Shown piece after piece: positions 51,276-60,354 of a stretch of 64,000 nucleotides of DNA. The notes beneath the pieces were generated by a model that did not search any database, had not been told where the DNA came from, and was given only the letters and a program-made list of their open reading frames with translations. This stretch comes from Actinacidiphila paucisporea (GTDB taxonomy: Bacteria > Actinomycetota > Actinomycetes > Streptomycetales > Streptomycetaceae). Positions within the stretch are counted from its first letter, which is position 1, and each line of letters starts with the position of its first letter. The stretch spans positions 124,001 through 188,000 of the forward strand of contig NZ_FRBI01000007.1 of the NCBI RefSeq assembly GCF_900142575.1, written 5' to 3'. The position numbers and the translations under genes were made by a program.

Positions 51276-52331
51276 GTGAAGAAGACGACGACCCGGCTCG
51301 CGGACGGCCGCGAACTGATCTACTACGACGCCGACGACACGGCCGACCCCGTCGTCCGCGACGCCGTCGACCGCCGTCCGCTGGAGCCCGTCGCCACCCA
51401 CTCGGAACTGCGCCACGACCCGCTGCTCGGCGACACCGTGGCCATCGCCTCGCACCGCCAGGGCCGCACCTACCACCCGCCGGCCGACCAGTGCCCGCTG
51501 TGCCCGTCGGACTCCGGGGGACGGCTCAGCGAGATACCCGACACCGACTACGAGGTCGTCGTCTTCGAGAACCGCTTCCCCTCGCTGGCCGGCGGCGCCG
51601 GGCGCTGCGAGGTGGTCTGCTTCACCTCCGACCACGACGCCTCCTTCGCCGACCTCACCGAGGCCCGCGCCCGCCTGGTGCTCGACGCCTGGGTCGACCG
51701 CACCAGGGAGCTGTCCCAACTGCCCGGCGTCGTGCAGGTCTTCCCGTTCGAGAACCGCGGCAAGGAGATCGGCGTCACCCTCGGCCACCCGCACGGCCAG
51801 ATCTACGCCTACCCCTTCGTCACCCCGCGCACCGCGCTGATGCTGCGCACGCTCGACGAGCACCGGGAGCGCACCGGCCGCAACCTCTTCGACGACGTCC
51901 TCGCCGACGAGGCCGCCGACGGCCGGCGGATCGTGCTGGCCGCCGAGCACTGGACCGCATTCGTCCCGCACGCCGCCCACTGGCCGTACGAGGTGCACCT
52001 CTTCCCGCGCCGCCGGGTGCCCGACCTGCTCGCCCTCGACGAGGACGCGCGCGCCGAATTCCCGCGCGTCTACCTGGAGCTGCTGCGCCGCTTCGACCGC
52101 ATCTTCGGCCCCGACCAGCCGCCCACCCCGTACATCTCCGGCTGGCACCAGGCGCCCTTCGACGCCCCCGGGCGGCGCGACTTCGGGCTGCATCTGGAGC
52201 TTTTCACGATTCGCCGCACGTCGGGCAAGCTGAAGTATCTTGCGGGGTCCGAATCGGGAATGGGCGCGTTCATCAACGACGTGCCCCCGGAGGTCGCCGC
52301 GCAGCGACTGCGAGAGGTAGCGAGCCAGTGA
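51276..52331 (+). CDS. galT: Galactose-1-phosphate uridylyltransferase
   Basis: The 351-aa Leloir enzyme exchanges UMP between UDP-glucose and galactose-1-phosphate. It has the zinc-binding QCPLCPS cysteines, the ENRFPSL segment, the active-site histidine triad in [14 protein letters not shown], and [20 protein letters not shown] at the second metal site. GTG 51276 opens the operon; the GTGA overlap couples it to galE. Confidence 0.95.
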   Translation: MKKTTTRLADGRELIYYDADDTADPVVRDAVDRRPLEPVATHSELRHDPLLGDTVAIASHRQGRTYHPPADQCPLCPSDSGGRLSEIPDTDYEVVVFENRFPSLAGGAGRCEVVCFTSDHDASFADLTEARARLVLDAWVDRTRELSQLPGVVQVFPFENRGKEIGVTLGHPHGQIYAYPFVTPRTALMLRTLDEHRERTGRNLFDDVLADEAADGRRIVLAAEHWTAFVPHAAHWPYEVHLFPRRRVPDLLALDEDARAEFPRVYLELLRRFDRIFGPDQPPTPYISGWHQAPFDAPGRRDFGLHLELFTIRRTSGKLKYLAGSESGMGAFINDVPPEVAAQRLREVASQ

Positions 52332-53308
52332 AGAACAACCCCAGGAAGCTGCTGGTCACCGGTGGAGCCGGATACGTCGGCTCGGTGGTGGGCGCCCACC
52401 TGCTGGCGGCCGGGCACCAGGTGACCGTCCTCGACGACCTGTCCACGGGTTTTCGCGAGGGAGTGCCGGACGGCGCCGACTTCGTGGAGGGCCGGGTCCA
52501 GGACGCGGCCAAGGTGCTCGACGGCTCCTACGACGCCGTGCTGCACTTCGCCGCGTCCTCGCAGGTCGGCGAGTCGGTCGCCGACCCGGCCAAATACTGG
52601 CACAACAACGTCGGCGGCACCCTCGAACTGCTCGACGCCATGCGCGAGTCCGGGGTCGGCACGCTGGTCTTCTCCTCCACCGCGGCCACCTACGGCGAGC
52701 CCGCGTCCATCCCCATCACCGAGGACGCCGTCACCGCCCCCACCAACCCCTACGGCGCCACCAAGCTCGCCGTCGACCACATGATCAGCGGCGAGTGCGC
52801 CGCCCACGGCCTGGCCGCTGTGTCGCTGCGGTACTTCAACGTGGCCGGCGCGTACGGCGCCTACGGCGAGCGGCACCAGCCCGAGTCGCACCTGATCCCG
52901 CTGGTGCTCCAGGTCGCCCAGGGCCGGCGGGACGCCATCGCCGTCTTCGGCGACGACTACCCCACGCCCGACGGCACCTGCCTGCGCGACTACATCCACG
53001 TGGCCGACCTCGCCGAGGCGCACCTGCTCGCGCTCGACCGTGCCACCGCCGGCGAGCACCTGATCTGCAACCTCGGCAACGGCAGCGGATTCTCCGTCCG
53101 CGAGGTCATCGACACCGTCCGCCGGGTCACCGGGCACCCCATCCCCGAGACCGCGCGGCCGCGCAGGGCCGGCGACCCCGCCGCCCTGGTCGCCTCCGCG
53201 CAGCGCGCGCACGACCGGCTCGGCTGGCGGCCCACCCGCACCGACCTCACGGACATCGTCCGCGACGCCTGGACCTTCGCCCAATCCCTCGGGGAGGACG
53301 CACGATGA
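52328..53308 (+). CDS. galE: UDP-glucose 4-epimerase
   Basis: The 326-aa extended SDR has the NAD-binding [20 protein letters not shown], catalytic Ser-Ser-Thr in [12 protein letters not shown], and the YxxxK motif in [13 protein letters not shown]. It also has [10 protein letters not shown] and [19 protein letters not shown], typical of GalE. It interconverts UDP-galactose and UDP-glucose. GTG 52328 overlaps the galT stop; its own stop overlaps galK by 4 bases. Confidence 0.95.
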   Translation: MKNNPRKLLVTGGAGYVGSVVGAHLLAAGHQVTVLDDLSTGFREGVPDGADFVEGRVQDAAKVLDGSYDAVLHFAASSQVGESVADPAKYWHNNVGGTLELLDAMRESGVGTLVFSSTAATYGEPASIPITEDAVTAPTNPYGATKLAVDHMISGECAAHGLAAVSLRYFNVAGAYGAYGERHQPESHLIPLVLQVAQGRRDAIAVFGDDYPTPDGTCLRDYIHVADLAEAHLLALDRATAGEHLICNLGNGSGFSVREVIDTVRRVTGHPIPETARPRRAGDPAALVASAQRAHDRLGWRPTRTDLTDIVRDAWTFAQSLGEDAR

Positions 53309-54435
53309 CGGACCTCGGCATAGCCTTCAAGGACGTCCACGGCCGGGCGCCGGAAGGCAGCTGGGCGGCCCCCGGCCGGGTGAACCTGATCGGCGAGCAC
53401 ACCGACTACAACGACGGCCACGTGCTGCCCTTCGCGATCCCGCAGACCACCAGGGCCGCGGTCGCCCGCCGCGACGACGGACTGCTGCGGGTGCACTCCG
53501 CCGACATGGACGGCGGCGTGGTCGAACTGCGGATCGACGACCTCGCCCCCGGCGCCGCCGCCGGCTGGGCCACCTACCCCGCCGCCGTGCTGTGGACGCT
53601 GCGCGAGGCGGGGCACCCCGTGGGCGGAGCCGACATCCACTACGACAGCACCGTGCCCGTCGGCGGCGGCCTGTCCTCCTCCGCGGCCCTCCAGGTCGTC
53701 ACCGCGCTCGCCCTGTGCGACCTGCACGGCGTGTCGATGAGCCGGCAGGAGCTCGCGCTGCTCTGCCAGCGCTCGGAGAACGTGTACGTGGGCGCGCCCG
53801 TCGGCGTCATGGACCAGACCGCGTCCGCGTGCTGCGCCGAGGGGCACGCCCTGCACCTGGACGTACGCGGCCTCGAACAGCGCCAGGTGCCGCTCGACCT
53901 GGCGGGCCAGGGCCTGACGTTGCTGGTCGCCGACACCCGCGTCAAGCACGCCCACGCGGACGGGGCCTACGCCTCACTGCGGGCCGGCTGCGAGGCCGCC
54001 GCCGCCGCGCTCGGCCTGGCCGCGCTGCGCGACGTGCCCTACGCCGGCCTGAGCGACGCGCTCGACGCCCTCCCCGACGAGCGCCTGCGGCGCCTGACCC
54101 GGCATGTGGTCACCGAGAACCGCCGCGTCGAGGACGTCATCGCCCTCCTGGACGCCGGGCGCATCCGCGACATCGGCCCCGTCCTCACCGCCGGCCACCT
54201 GTCCCTGCGGGACGACTTCCAGGTGTCCTGCCCCGAACTGGACCTCGTGGTCGACACCGCGCTCGCCTGCGGCGCGCTCGGCGCCCGGATGACCGGCGGC
54301 GGCTTCGGCGGCTCCGCGATCGCCCTGGTCGCCACCGCGGACGTCCCCGCGGTCACCGCCGCCATCCGCTCCGCCCTCCCGGCGGCCCGCCTCTTCCCCT
54401 CCACCCCTTCCGGCGGCGCCCACCGCCTGTCCTGA
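53305..54435 (+). CDS. galK: Galactokinase
   Basis: The 376-aa GHMP kinase has the galactose-binding signature [20 protein letters not shown], the ATP motif [14 protein letters not shown], and [16 protein letters not shown] at the C-terminus. It phosphorylates galactose at C1, the first step of the pathway completed by GalT and GalE. It is the last gene of a tightly overlapping three-gene operon. Confidence 0.96.
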   Translation: MTDLGIAFKDVHGRAPEGSWAAPGRVNLIGEHTDYNDGHVLPFAIPQTTRAAVARRDDGLLRVHSADMDGGVVELRIDDLAPGAAAGWATYPAAVLWTLREAGHPVGGADIHYDSTVPVGGGLSSSAALQVVTALALCDLHGVSMSRQELALLCQRSENVYVGAPVGVMDQTASACCAEGHALHLDVRGLEQRQVPLDLAGQGLTLLVADTRVKHAHADGAYASLRAGCEAAAAALGLAALRDVPYAGLSDALDALPDERLRRLTRHVVTENRRVEDVIALLDAGRIRDIGPVLTAGHLSLRDDFQVSCPELDLVVDTALACGALGARMTGGGFGGSAIALVATADVPAVTAAIRSALPAARLFPSTPSGGAHRLS

Positions 54436-54825
54436 CCCCGGTCAGCCGCTCGGGACGGCGGCCCCGCAGGGCCGGGGATGCCTCTGACGTGCGGCCGGCG
54501 CCGCACGGGCGCGCTCGGCCGGTGGCCGCGGCGGGTCGCGCGGTTCCCCGCTTCCCCGGGGGCGCCGCCTCCCGCAGGGGGCCGGCGTCCCGTGGCGGAG
54601 GGGTGCGAATCCTGCCCGGACGGGCAAGTTCCGTCAAGACGGCGCCAATGTGCGGGGAAACCCCTACGCTTTTCCCACAGCGCCGGTGGGGGCCGGCGTT
54701 CATCAGGGGGCGAGACGCACGGGATTCGGCACCCGTGCCCGGGGCGGCGGCCTCGACGCGGGTGCCGGATCCCAGGCGATGACGCCCCGCCACTGGGGGA
54801 GTGCCGTACAGCGGGAGTGGTGTCC
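54436..54825 (+). other. 390-bp spacer between galK and the second response regulator
   Basis: No gene is supported here; open frames are composition artefacts. The less GC-rich part around 54620-54680 contains GGGGAAACCCC (54655-54665) followed by TACGCT (54666-54671), a possible -10 box, so a promoter for the regulator at 54826 may lie there with a leader of about 150 bases. Confidence 0.35.
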
Positions 54826-55623
54826 GTGGGACGAATCCGCGTGCTCGTCGTCGATGACCATCGCATCTTCGCCGAGTCGCTCGCCGCCGCACTCGCGGCG
54901 GAATCCGACGTCGACGTGTCGGCAGCCGGCAGCGGGCCCGCCGCCCAGCGCTGCCTGGACCGGGCCGCCGTCGACGGACGGCGTTACGACGTACTGCTGG
55001 TCGACGCGGACCTGGGCACAGGTCCGCGGGACCGGCCGCAACTGGCCGCGGTACCACCGCTGTCGGAGCAGCGGCGGCCCGAGCCGCGCGACCCCGTCAT
55101 CGACGGCCTCGCGCTGGTCGAGCGGGTCCGCGCCGAGCACACGGGCACCCGCACGGTGGTGCTGGCCGAGCGCGACGACCCGCACCGCGCGGCCTGCGCG
55201 CTGCAGGCCGGGGCGTCCGGCTGGGTCGCCAAGGACTGCTCGCTGTCCCGGCTGCTCGCCGTGGTGCGCGGGGTGCTGCGGGACGAGACGCATCTGCCGC
55301 CCGCGCTGCTGACCGGCGTGCTGCGGGAGCTGACCGCGGCGCGCAGGCACCGCACCGAGAGCGAGCAGCTGGTCGAGTCGCTGACGCCGCGCGAGCAGGA
55401 GGTGCTGCGCTGCATGGTCGCGGGTCTGGGCCGCAAGGCGGTCGCGGAGCGGCTGTTCCTGTCCCCGCACACGGTCCGCACGCACATGCAGAACGTGCTG
55501 GGCAAGCTGGGCGTGCACTCGACGCTGGCGGCCGTGGCGCTGGCCCGGCGGGCCGGCGTGGGTCCGGTGGAACTGGTCCCCTCAGGTGGGGACGTTGTCG
55601 AAAGGCGCGGTCAGCTGTCGTAG
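54826..55623 (+). CDS. LuxR-family (NarL-type) response regulator with enlarged receiver
   Basis: The 265-aa protein has an intact acidic pocket (VLVVDDHRIFAESL) and phospho-acceptor D60 in YDVLLVDADLG. It keeps the GWVAKD lysine and has a C-terminal LuxR domain (LTPREQEVLRCMVAGLGRKA then LSPHTVRTHMQNVLGKLGVH). After D60 it carries an extra loop of about 30 residues (TGPRDRPQLAAVPPLSEQRR...) not seen in standard NarL receivers. Start: GTG 54826 has GGGAG 8 bases upstream; GTGs at 54817 and 54820 are alternatives. No kinase is nearby. Its last 42 bases overlap the 3' end of the convergent tamR gene. Confidence 0.87.
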   Translation: MGRIRVLVVDDHRIFAESLAAALAAESDVDVSAAGSGPAAQRCLDRAAVDGRRYDVLLVDADLGTGPRDRPQLAAVPPLSEQRRPEPRDPVIDGLALVERVRAEHTGTRTVVLAERDDPHRAACALQAGASGWVAKDCSLSRLLAVVRGVLRDETHLPPALLTGVLRELTAARRHRTESEQLVESLTPREQEVLRCMVAGLGRKAVAERLFLSPHTVRTHMQNVLGKLGVHSTLAAVALARRAGVGPVELVPSGGDVVERRGQLS

Positions 55624-56079
55624 CAGCGCCGCCAGCTCGGCCCGCTGGGCCCGGCTCAGCTCGCCCAGGATCGCGCGCTCCTGGGTGAGCAGGCCGGCCA
55701 GCGCGCGGTCGGCGCGGTCCTGGCCTGCCGGGGTGAGCCTGACCAGCACCCCGCGCCGGTCCGAGGGGTCGGGAAGCCGCTCGACCAGCCGCTTCTCGGC
55801 GAGCCTGTCGATCCGGTTGGTCATCGTGCCCGAGGTGACCAGCGTCTGGGTGAGCAGCTGTCCGGGCGAGAGCTGATACGGGGTGCCCGCGCGGCGCAGC
55901 GCGGTCAGCACGTCGAACTCCCACGGCTCCAGGTTGTGCTCCGCGAAGGCCAGCCGGCGGGCCCGGTCCAGGTGCCTGGCCAGCCTGCTGACCCGGCTGA
56001 GCACCTCGAGCGGTTCGACGTCGAGGTCGGGGCGCTCTCGGCGCCATGCAGCGACCAGCCGGTCGACCTCGTCCTCCAT
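55582..56079 (-). CDS. tamR: MarR-family regulator TamR
   Basis: The 165-aa winged-helix regulator reads HNLEPWEFDVLTALRRAG, QTLVTSGTMTNRIDRLAEKR, LVERLPDPSDRRGVLVRLTP. It is divergent from tam, the arrangement known in S. coelicolor, where TamR senses trans-aconitate, citrate and related acids and controls tam and aconitase. ATG 56079 has no Shine-Dalgarno sequence, but a TACACT -10 lies about 8 bases upstream, so a leaderless mRNA is likely. The palindrome at 56115-56128 is its expected operator. The identity rests on context plus family. Confidence 0.85.
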   Translation of the reverse strand: MEDEVDRLVAAWRRERPDLDVEPLEVLSRVSRLARHLDRARRLAFAEHNLEPWEFDVLTALRRAGTPYQLSPGQLLTQTLVTSGTMTNRIDRLAEKRLVERLPDPSDRRGVLVRLTPAGQDRADRALAGLLTQERAILGELSRAQRAELAALLRQLTAPFDNVPT

Positions 56080-56114
56080 GGAGATCAGTGTAATAGGTCT
56101 GTCGATATGAAGTC

Positions 56115-56128
56115 TCTTGACATCAAGA
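56115..56128. promoter_or_regulatory. TamR operator candidate
   Basis: TCTTGACATCAAGA is a 14-bp palindrome (6-base arms, centre CA) in the tamR-tam spacer, of the usual MarR-site form. It contains TTGACA (56117-56122), a consensus -35 hexamer on the tam strand. Confidence 0.7.
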
Positions 56129-56215
56129 TATTGGCGGGTGGAGCCTGGGATCTGAGGGCAGAACCTCCCCCTCCGTTTTCGGCAGCGGTTCCGTACCACC
56201 CAGGGAGTACGAACG

Positions 56216-57049
56216 ATGCACGCAGCACCGACGTGGGACCCACACCAGTATCTCCGGCACGCCACCCACCGCACCCGGCCGTTCCTCGATCTCCTCGCCC
56301 GCATCACCGCGCTGCCCGGCGGCGACGCCCCCCGTATCGCCGATGTCGGCTGCGGGCCAGGCAATGTCACCGCGCTGCTCGCCGACCGCTGGCCCGCCGC
56401 CCGTATCACCGGCCTCGACAGCTCCCAGGAGATGCTCGCCTCGGCTGCGCAATATGCCGGGCCGACGCCCGGCGGCGGCACCATGGACTTCCGCCGGGCG
56501 GACGCCGCCGAATGGACGCCGGACGAGCCCTACGACCTGATCGTCTCCAACGCCGCGCTCCAGTGGGTGCCCGGACACGCCGACCGCTTCGGCGACTGGC
56601 TCGACCGCGTCACCCCCGGCGGCACCCTCGCCTTCCAGGTCCCCGGCAATTTCACCGCGCCGAGCCACGCACTGCTCGCCGAGCTGTGCGACACCCCGCA
56701 GTGGCGCGGCCGGCTCGACGGGCACGGCCGCCGCTATGTGCACATCCTCAGCCCCGCCGACTACCTGGAGCGCCTCACCGTGCTCGGCTGCGCGGAGGTG
56801 GACGTCTGGGAGTCCACCTATGTGCAGCTGCTCCAGGGCGAGGACCCGGTCCTGGAGTGGACCAAGGGCACCGCCCTGCGCCCGGTGCTCACCGCGCTGG
56901 ACGGCGACCCGGGCGCGGCCCGGGAATTCGTCGGCCAGTACCGCGACCTGCTGCGCAAGGCGTATCCGCCGGGCGCCCACGGCACGGTCTTCCCCTTCCG
57001 CCGGATATTCGCCGTCGCCCGCACCGCCACACCGGTGGCCGCGCGGTGA
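56216..57049 (+). CDS. tam: Trans-aconitate 2-methyltransferase
   Basis: The 277-aa class I SAM methyltransferase has IADVGCGPGNVTALLADRWP (SAM motif I), GLDSSQEMLASA (acidic loop), FDLIVSNAALQW-like YDLIVSNAALQWVPGH, and the C-terminal AYPPGAHGTVFPFRRIFAVA, the typical Tam ending. It methylates trans-aconitate, removing an inhibitor of aconitase formed from cis-aconitate. GGGAG precedes the ATG by 7-8 bases. It is divergently controlled by tamR. Confidence 0.93.
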   Translation: MHAAPTWDPHQYLRHATHRTRPFLDLLARITALPGGDAPRIADVGCGPGNVTALLADRWPAARITGLDSSQEMLASAAQYAGPTPGGGTMDFRRADAAEWTPDEPYDLIVSNAALQWVPGHADRFGDWLDRVTPGGTLAFQVPGNFTAPSHALLAELCDTPQWRGRLDGHGRRYVHILSPADYLERLTVLGCAEVDVWESTYVQLLQGEDPVLEWTKGTALRPVLTALDGDPGAAREFVGQYRDLLRKAYPPGAHGTVFPFRRIFAVARTATPVAAR

Positions 57050-57097
57050 CCGCCGCCTCCGGTCCGCCGGCGACCTGACGGCGCCCAGCCCCGCCCC

Positions 57098-57137
57098 AGC
57101 CCCGTCCCCGCGCCCTCCAGGGCCCGGGGACGGGGCT
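57098..57137. terminator. Bidirectional terminator between tam and a convergent membrane-protein gene
   Basis: AGCCCCGTCCCCG (57098-57110) and CGGGGACGGGGCT (57125-57137) are perfect complements, with an inner GCCCT/AGGGC stem. The right arm reaches into the stop codon of the minus-strand gene. Confidence 0.8.
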
Positions 57138-57654
57138 ACAGGGTCAGGAAGGCACCGGTCAGCAGGGCCGCGCCCAGGCCCGCCAGGGCCCAGGCGGTGC
57201 GGCGCATGCGCAGGCCGCCGGCCAGCACCACGGCCGCCAGCAGCAGGGCGCCGCCGAAGGGCACCCACGCGAAGAGGACGCCGCCCCAGCCCGCCCTGAC
57301 CACCTTGTCGGTGCCGGGCTCGACGGCGACGGGTATCTTCGCGCCGGTGGTGTGCCGGATCGGCAGGCTGATGGTGACCCGGGCACGGGCGACGGCGGTG
57401 CCCTTGGGGGCGAAGGGTCCCGTGCAGAGGGAGTCGCCGCAGTCGACCAGGGTCATCGTGCCGCGCTCGCGGCCCTTGGTGAGCATCACGTGCTGCGCGG
57501 TCCGCCAGGAGTCCCAGACGCCGGACACCAGCAGCAGCGCCACCGCCGCGCCCACGCCGACCACCCGGGCCAGCAGCACCAGCCCCCACGCGCCTTCCGC
57601 CATCCGGCGGGAACGGCTCCGTTCGACCATGCGGGCGATCTTTGGCCATCGCAT
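57136..57654 (-). CDS. Hypothetical membrane protein with two helices
   Basis: The 172-aa (or shorter) protein has an N-terminal basic segment, a helix (LVLLARVVGVGAAVALLLVS), an extracytoplasmic portion with a Cys pair (VDCGDSLCTGPFAPKGTAVA), and two C-terminal hydrophobic segments (GWGGVLFAWVPFGGALLLAA and later AWALAGLGAALLTGAFLTL). I do not recognise the family; it resembles small DUF3592-like membrane proteins. Possible starts are ATG 57654, 57630 and 57603; none has a strong ribosome-binding site. Confidence 0.65.
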   Translation of the reverse strand: MRWPKIARMVERSRSRRMAEGAWGLVLLARVVGVGAAVALLLVSGVWDSWRTAQHVMLTKGRERGTMTLVDCGDSLCTGPFAPKGTAVARARVTISLPIRHTTGAKIPVAVEPGTDKVVRAGWGGVLFAWVPFGGALLLAAVVLAGGLRMRRTAWALAGLGAALLTGAFLTL

Positions 57655-57689
57655 GCCGTCCGGTCAAACCCGGCGGCCAGGACCGCCGG

Positions 57690-58283
57690 TCAGCTGTTGT
57701 ACGTGCTCTGCGCGCGTTCCAGGCCGTCCGCGACCAGCGCCTCGACGGCGTCGGCGGCCTGGTCCACGAACCAGTCCAGCTCCTTGCGCTCCGCCGCCGA
57801 GAAGTCCTTGAGCACGAAGGCGGCCACGTCCATCCGCCCGGGCGGCCGGCCGATGCCGGCCCGTACCCGCAGATAGTCCGCGCCCAGCGACTTGGTGATC
57901 GACTTCAGCCCGTTGTGGCCGTTGTCGCCGCCGCCGAGCTTGAGCCGCAGCGTGGCGTAGGGGATGTCCAGCTCGTCGTGCACGGCGATGATCTGCTCGG
58001 TCGGCACCTTGTAGAAGTCCTTGAGCGCGGTCACCGGGCCGCCGGACAGGTTCATGTAGGTCATCGGCTTGGCCAGCACCACCCGGCGGCTCCCGGGCCC
58101 CGGCGGACCGATCCGGCCCTCCACGACGTGCGCCTGCGCCTTGCCGGAACGCTTGAAGTGCCCGCCGATCCGCTCGGCGAGCAGGTCGGCGACCATGAAG
58201 CCGATGTTGTGCCGGTTCGCCGCGTACTCGGGCCCCGGATTGCCCAGGCCGGCCACCAGCCAGGGCGCTGTGCTGTCGCTCAT
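57690..58283 (-). CDS. pth: Peptidyl-tRNA hydrolase
   Basis: The 197-aa enzyme frees tRNA from dropped-off peptidyl-tRNA. It has [20 protein letters not shown] with the catalytic His, [35 protein letters not shown] with the Asp, and [14 protein letters not shown] 58283 (MSDSTAPWL) has GGAG 8 bases upstream, better than the ATG 10 codons further out. It follows rplY, as in most actinobacteria. Confidence 0.95.
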   Translation of the reverse strand: MSDSTAPWLVAGLGNPGPEYAANRHNIGFMVADLLAERIGGHFKRSGKAQAHVVEGRIGPPGPGSRRVVLAKPMTYMNLSGGPVTALKDFYKVPTEQIIAVHDELDIPYATLRLKLGGGDNGHNGLKSITKSLGADYLRVRAGIGRPPGRMDVAAFVLKDFSAAERKELDWFVDQAADAVEALVADGLERAQSTYNS

Positions 58284-58330
58284 CCACGTCTCCAGGTCTC
58301 GGGGCTCACGCACTCACGGGGTGGACGTGC

Positions 58331-58366
58331 GGCCGCCGCCGCACCCCGAAGGGTACGGCGGCGGCC
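58331..58366 (-). terminator. Terminator between rplY and pth
   Basis: GGCCGCCGCCG (58331-58341) and CGGCGGCGGCC (58356-58366) are perfect 11-base complements around a 14-base loop. No T run is present, so partial termination is likely. Confidence 0.65.
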
Positions 58367-58392
58367 GGGAGTCGCCTGACGGCGACGCCGGA

Positions 58393-59013
58393 TCAGGCCT
58401 CCTCGGAGGCGGCTTCCTCGGCGGGAGCGGCCTCTTCGGCGCCCTCCTCTTCCTCGGTCTCCTCGGCGGCCTCGGCCTGCGCGGCCACGACCTGGATCAC
58501 GACGGCGTCCTCGTCGACGGCCAGCGTGGTGCCCTTGGGCAGCTCGATGTCCTTGGCGAGGATGGAGGCGCCGGCCTCCAGGCCCTCGACGCTGACCGTG
58601 ACGCCCTCGGGAATGTGGGTGGCCTCGGCCTCGACCGGCAGGGTGTTGAGCACGTGCTCCAGCAGGTTGCCGCCGGGGGCCAGCTCGCCCTCGGTGTTGA
58701 CCGGGATCTCGACGGTGACCTTCTCGCCGCGCTTGACCGACAGCAGGTCGACGTGCTCGAGGAAGCCACGCAGCGGGTCGCGCTGCACGGCCTTGGGGAT
58801 GACCAGCTCGGACTTGCCGTCGATGTCCAGCGCGATCAGGACGTTCGCGGTGCGCAGCGCGAGCAGCAGCTCGTGGCCGGGGACCGAGACGTGCTTGGGG
58901 TCGGCACCGTGGCCGTAGATGACGGCGGGGACCTGGTTGGCACGGCGGATACGGCGGGCGGCGCCCTTGCCGAACTCGGTGCGCAGCTGGGCGGCGATCT
59001 TGACCTCGGACAT
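58393..59013 (-). CDS. rplY: 50S ribosomal protein L25/general stress protein Ctc
   Basis: The 206-aa Ctc/TL5-type L25 binds 5S rRNA. The N-terminal L25 domain is KIAAQLRTEFGKGAARRIRR then VPAVIYGHGADPKHVSVPGH; the second TL5 domain follows (EIPVNTEGELAPGG, VSVEGLEAGASI). A low-complexity acidic tail (EAAEETEEEEGAEEAAPAEE) ends it. ATG 59013 has GGAGTGA upstream. Confidence 0.95.
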   Translation of the reverse strand: MSEVKIAAQLRTEFGKGAARRIRRANQVPAVIYGHGADPKHVSVPGHELLLALRTANVLIALDIDGKSELVIPKAVQRDPLRGFLEHVDLLSVKRGEKVTVEIPVNTEGELAPGGNLLEHVLNTLPVEAEATHIPEGVTVSVEGLEAGASILAKDIELPKGTTLAVDEDAVVIQVVAAQAEAAEETEEEEGAEEAAPAEEAASEEA

Positions 59014-59121
59014 GAGGTTCACTCCTCGTGATGGCAGACGGTACGGTCGCCCGGCCCCGACGGGCCGATCCACGGTTCACGAGGAGCGCGTCGATAACGG
59101 AGCCGGGTCCGGACCGACATG

Positions 59122-59182
59122 CGTCCGGGGCCTCCCTCGCCGAGCAACGCGCACAGCGTAACCGGCGGGGAGGCCCCGGACG
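59122..59182 (-). terminator. Hairpin between prs and rplY
   Basis: CGTCCGGGGCCTCC (59122-59135) and GGAGGCCCCGGACG (59169-59182) are perfect 14-base complements with a 33-base loop that itself contains CGCCG/CGGCG. Confidence 0.65.
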
Positions 59183-59232
59183 AAATCGATCTACGGTGCA
59201 GGACCGGTGACGTACCGATTCTGCGGCGGGCT

Positions 59233-60210
59233 CTAGTGCGAGTCCTCGAACAGGCTGGTCACCGAGCCGTCCTCGAAGACCTCGCGCACCGCGTTGGCGA
59301 TGGTCGGCGCCATCGACAGCACGGTGATCTTGTCGAGGTTCAGCTCGCCGGGAGTCGGCAGCGTGTCGGTCAGGATGAACTCGCTGACCTTCGAGTTCTT
59401 CAGCCGGTCGGCGGCGGGACCGGACAGCACACCGTGGGTGGCGGTGACGATGACGTCCTCGGCGCCGTTGGCGAACAGCGCGTCGGCGGCGGCGCAGATC
59501 GTGCCGCCGGTGTCGATCATGTCGTCGACCAGGACGCAGACCCGGCCCTTGACGTCGCCGACGACCTCGTGGACCTTCACCTGGTTGGCGACGTCCGGGT
59601 CGCGGCGCTTGTGCACGATGGCCAGCGGGGCGCCCAGCCGGTCGCACCAGCGGTCGGCGACCCTGACCCGGCCGGCGTCCGGCGAGACGACGGTCAGCTT
59701 GTTGCGGTCGACCTTCGCACCGACGTAGTCCGCCAGGATCGGCAGCGCGAACAGGTGGTCGACCGGGCCGTCGAAGAAGCCCTGGATCTGGTCGGTGTGC
59801 AGGTCGACGGTCAGGATGCGGTCGGCGCCCGCCGTTTTGAACAGGTCGGCCATCAGCCGGGCCGAGATCGGCTCGCGGCCGCGGTGCTTCTTGTCCTGCC
59901 GGGCGTAGCCGTAGAAGGGCACGATCACGGTGATGCTGCGCGCCGAAGCCCTCTTCAGGGCGTCCAGCATGATCAGCTGTTCCATGATCCACTGGTTGAT
60001 GGGACGGGTGTGGCTCTGGATCAAAAAGCAGTCGGCGCCGCGCGCCGACTCCTGGAACCGCACATAGATCTCGCCGTTGGCGAAGTCGAAAGCCTTGGTC
60101 GGCACCAGCTCGACGCCGAGTTCCCGTGCCACCGCCTCCGCCAGATCGGGGTGGGCGCGGCCGGAGAAGAGCATCAACTTCTTCTCACCGGTCGTCTTGA
60201 TCCCGGTCAC
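59233..60210 (-). CDS. prs: Ribose-phosphate pyrophosphokinase
   Basis: The 325-aa enzyme makes PRPP from ribose-5-phosphate and ATP. It has LFSGRAHPDLAEAVARELGV, FANGEIYVRF, VPFYGYARQDKKHRGREPIS (ATP loop), LTVDLHTDQIQGFFDGPVDH (the PRPP synthase signature) and VLVDDMIDTGGTICAAA (PRPP loop). GTG 60210 was chosen because AAGGAGA lies 7 bases upstream. The gene follows glmU on the same strand. Confidence 0.96.
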   Translation of the reverse strand: MTGIKTTGEKKLMLFSGRAHPDLAEAVARELGVELVPTKAFDFANGEIYVRFQESARGADCFLIQSHTRPINQWIMEQLIMLDALKRASARSITVIVPFYGYARQDKKHRGREPISARLMADLFKTAGADRILTVDLHTDQIQGFFDGPVDHLFALPILADYVGAKVDRNKLTVVSPDAGRVRVADRWCDRLGAPLAIVHKRRDPDVANQVKVHEVVGDVKGRVCVLVDDMIDTGGTICAAADALFANGAEDVIVTATHGVLSGPAADRLKNSKVSEFILTDTLPTPGELNLDKITVLSMAPTIANAVREVFEDGSVTSLFEDSH

Positions 60211-60354
60211 TGCACCGTCTCCTTGGTGTTCGACTGGTGTTCGACACAGCGTCGCCCAGAAGTGGGCGTGCTGGCGGAATTGTGTGCACCCCACACGGTA
60301 CGCCCCCTCCGGCGCATCCGTGCACCTCGGAGGGGCTGATGAGACGGCGCTCAC

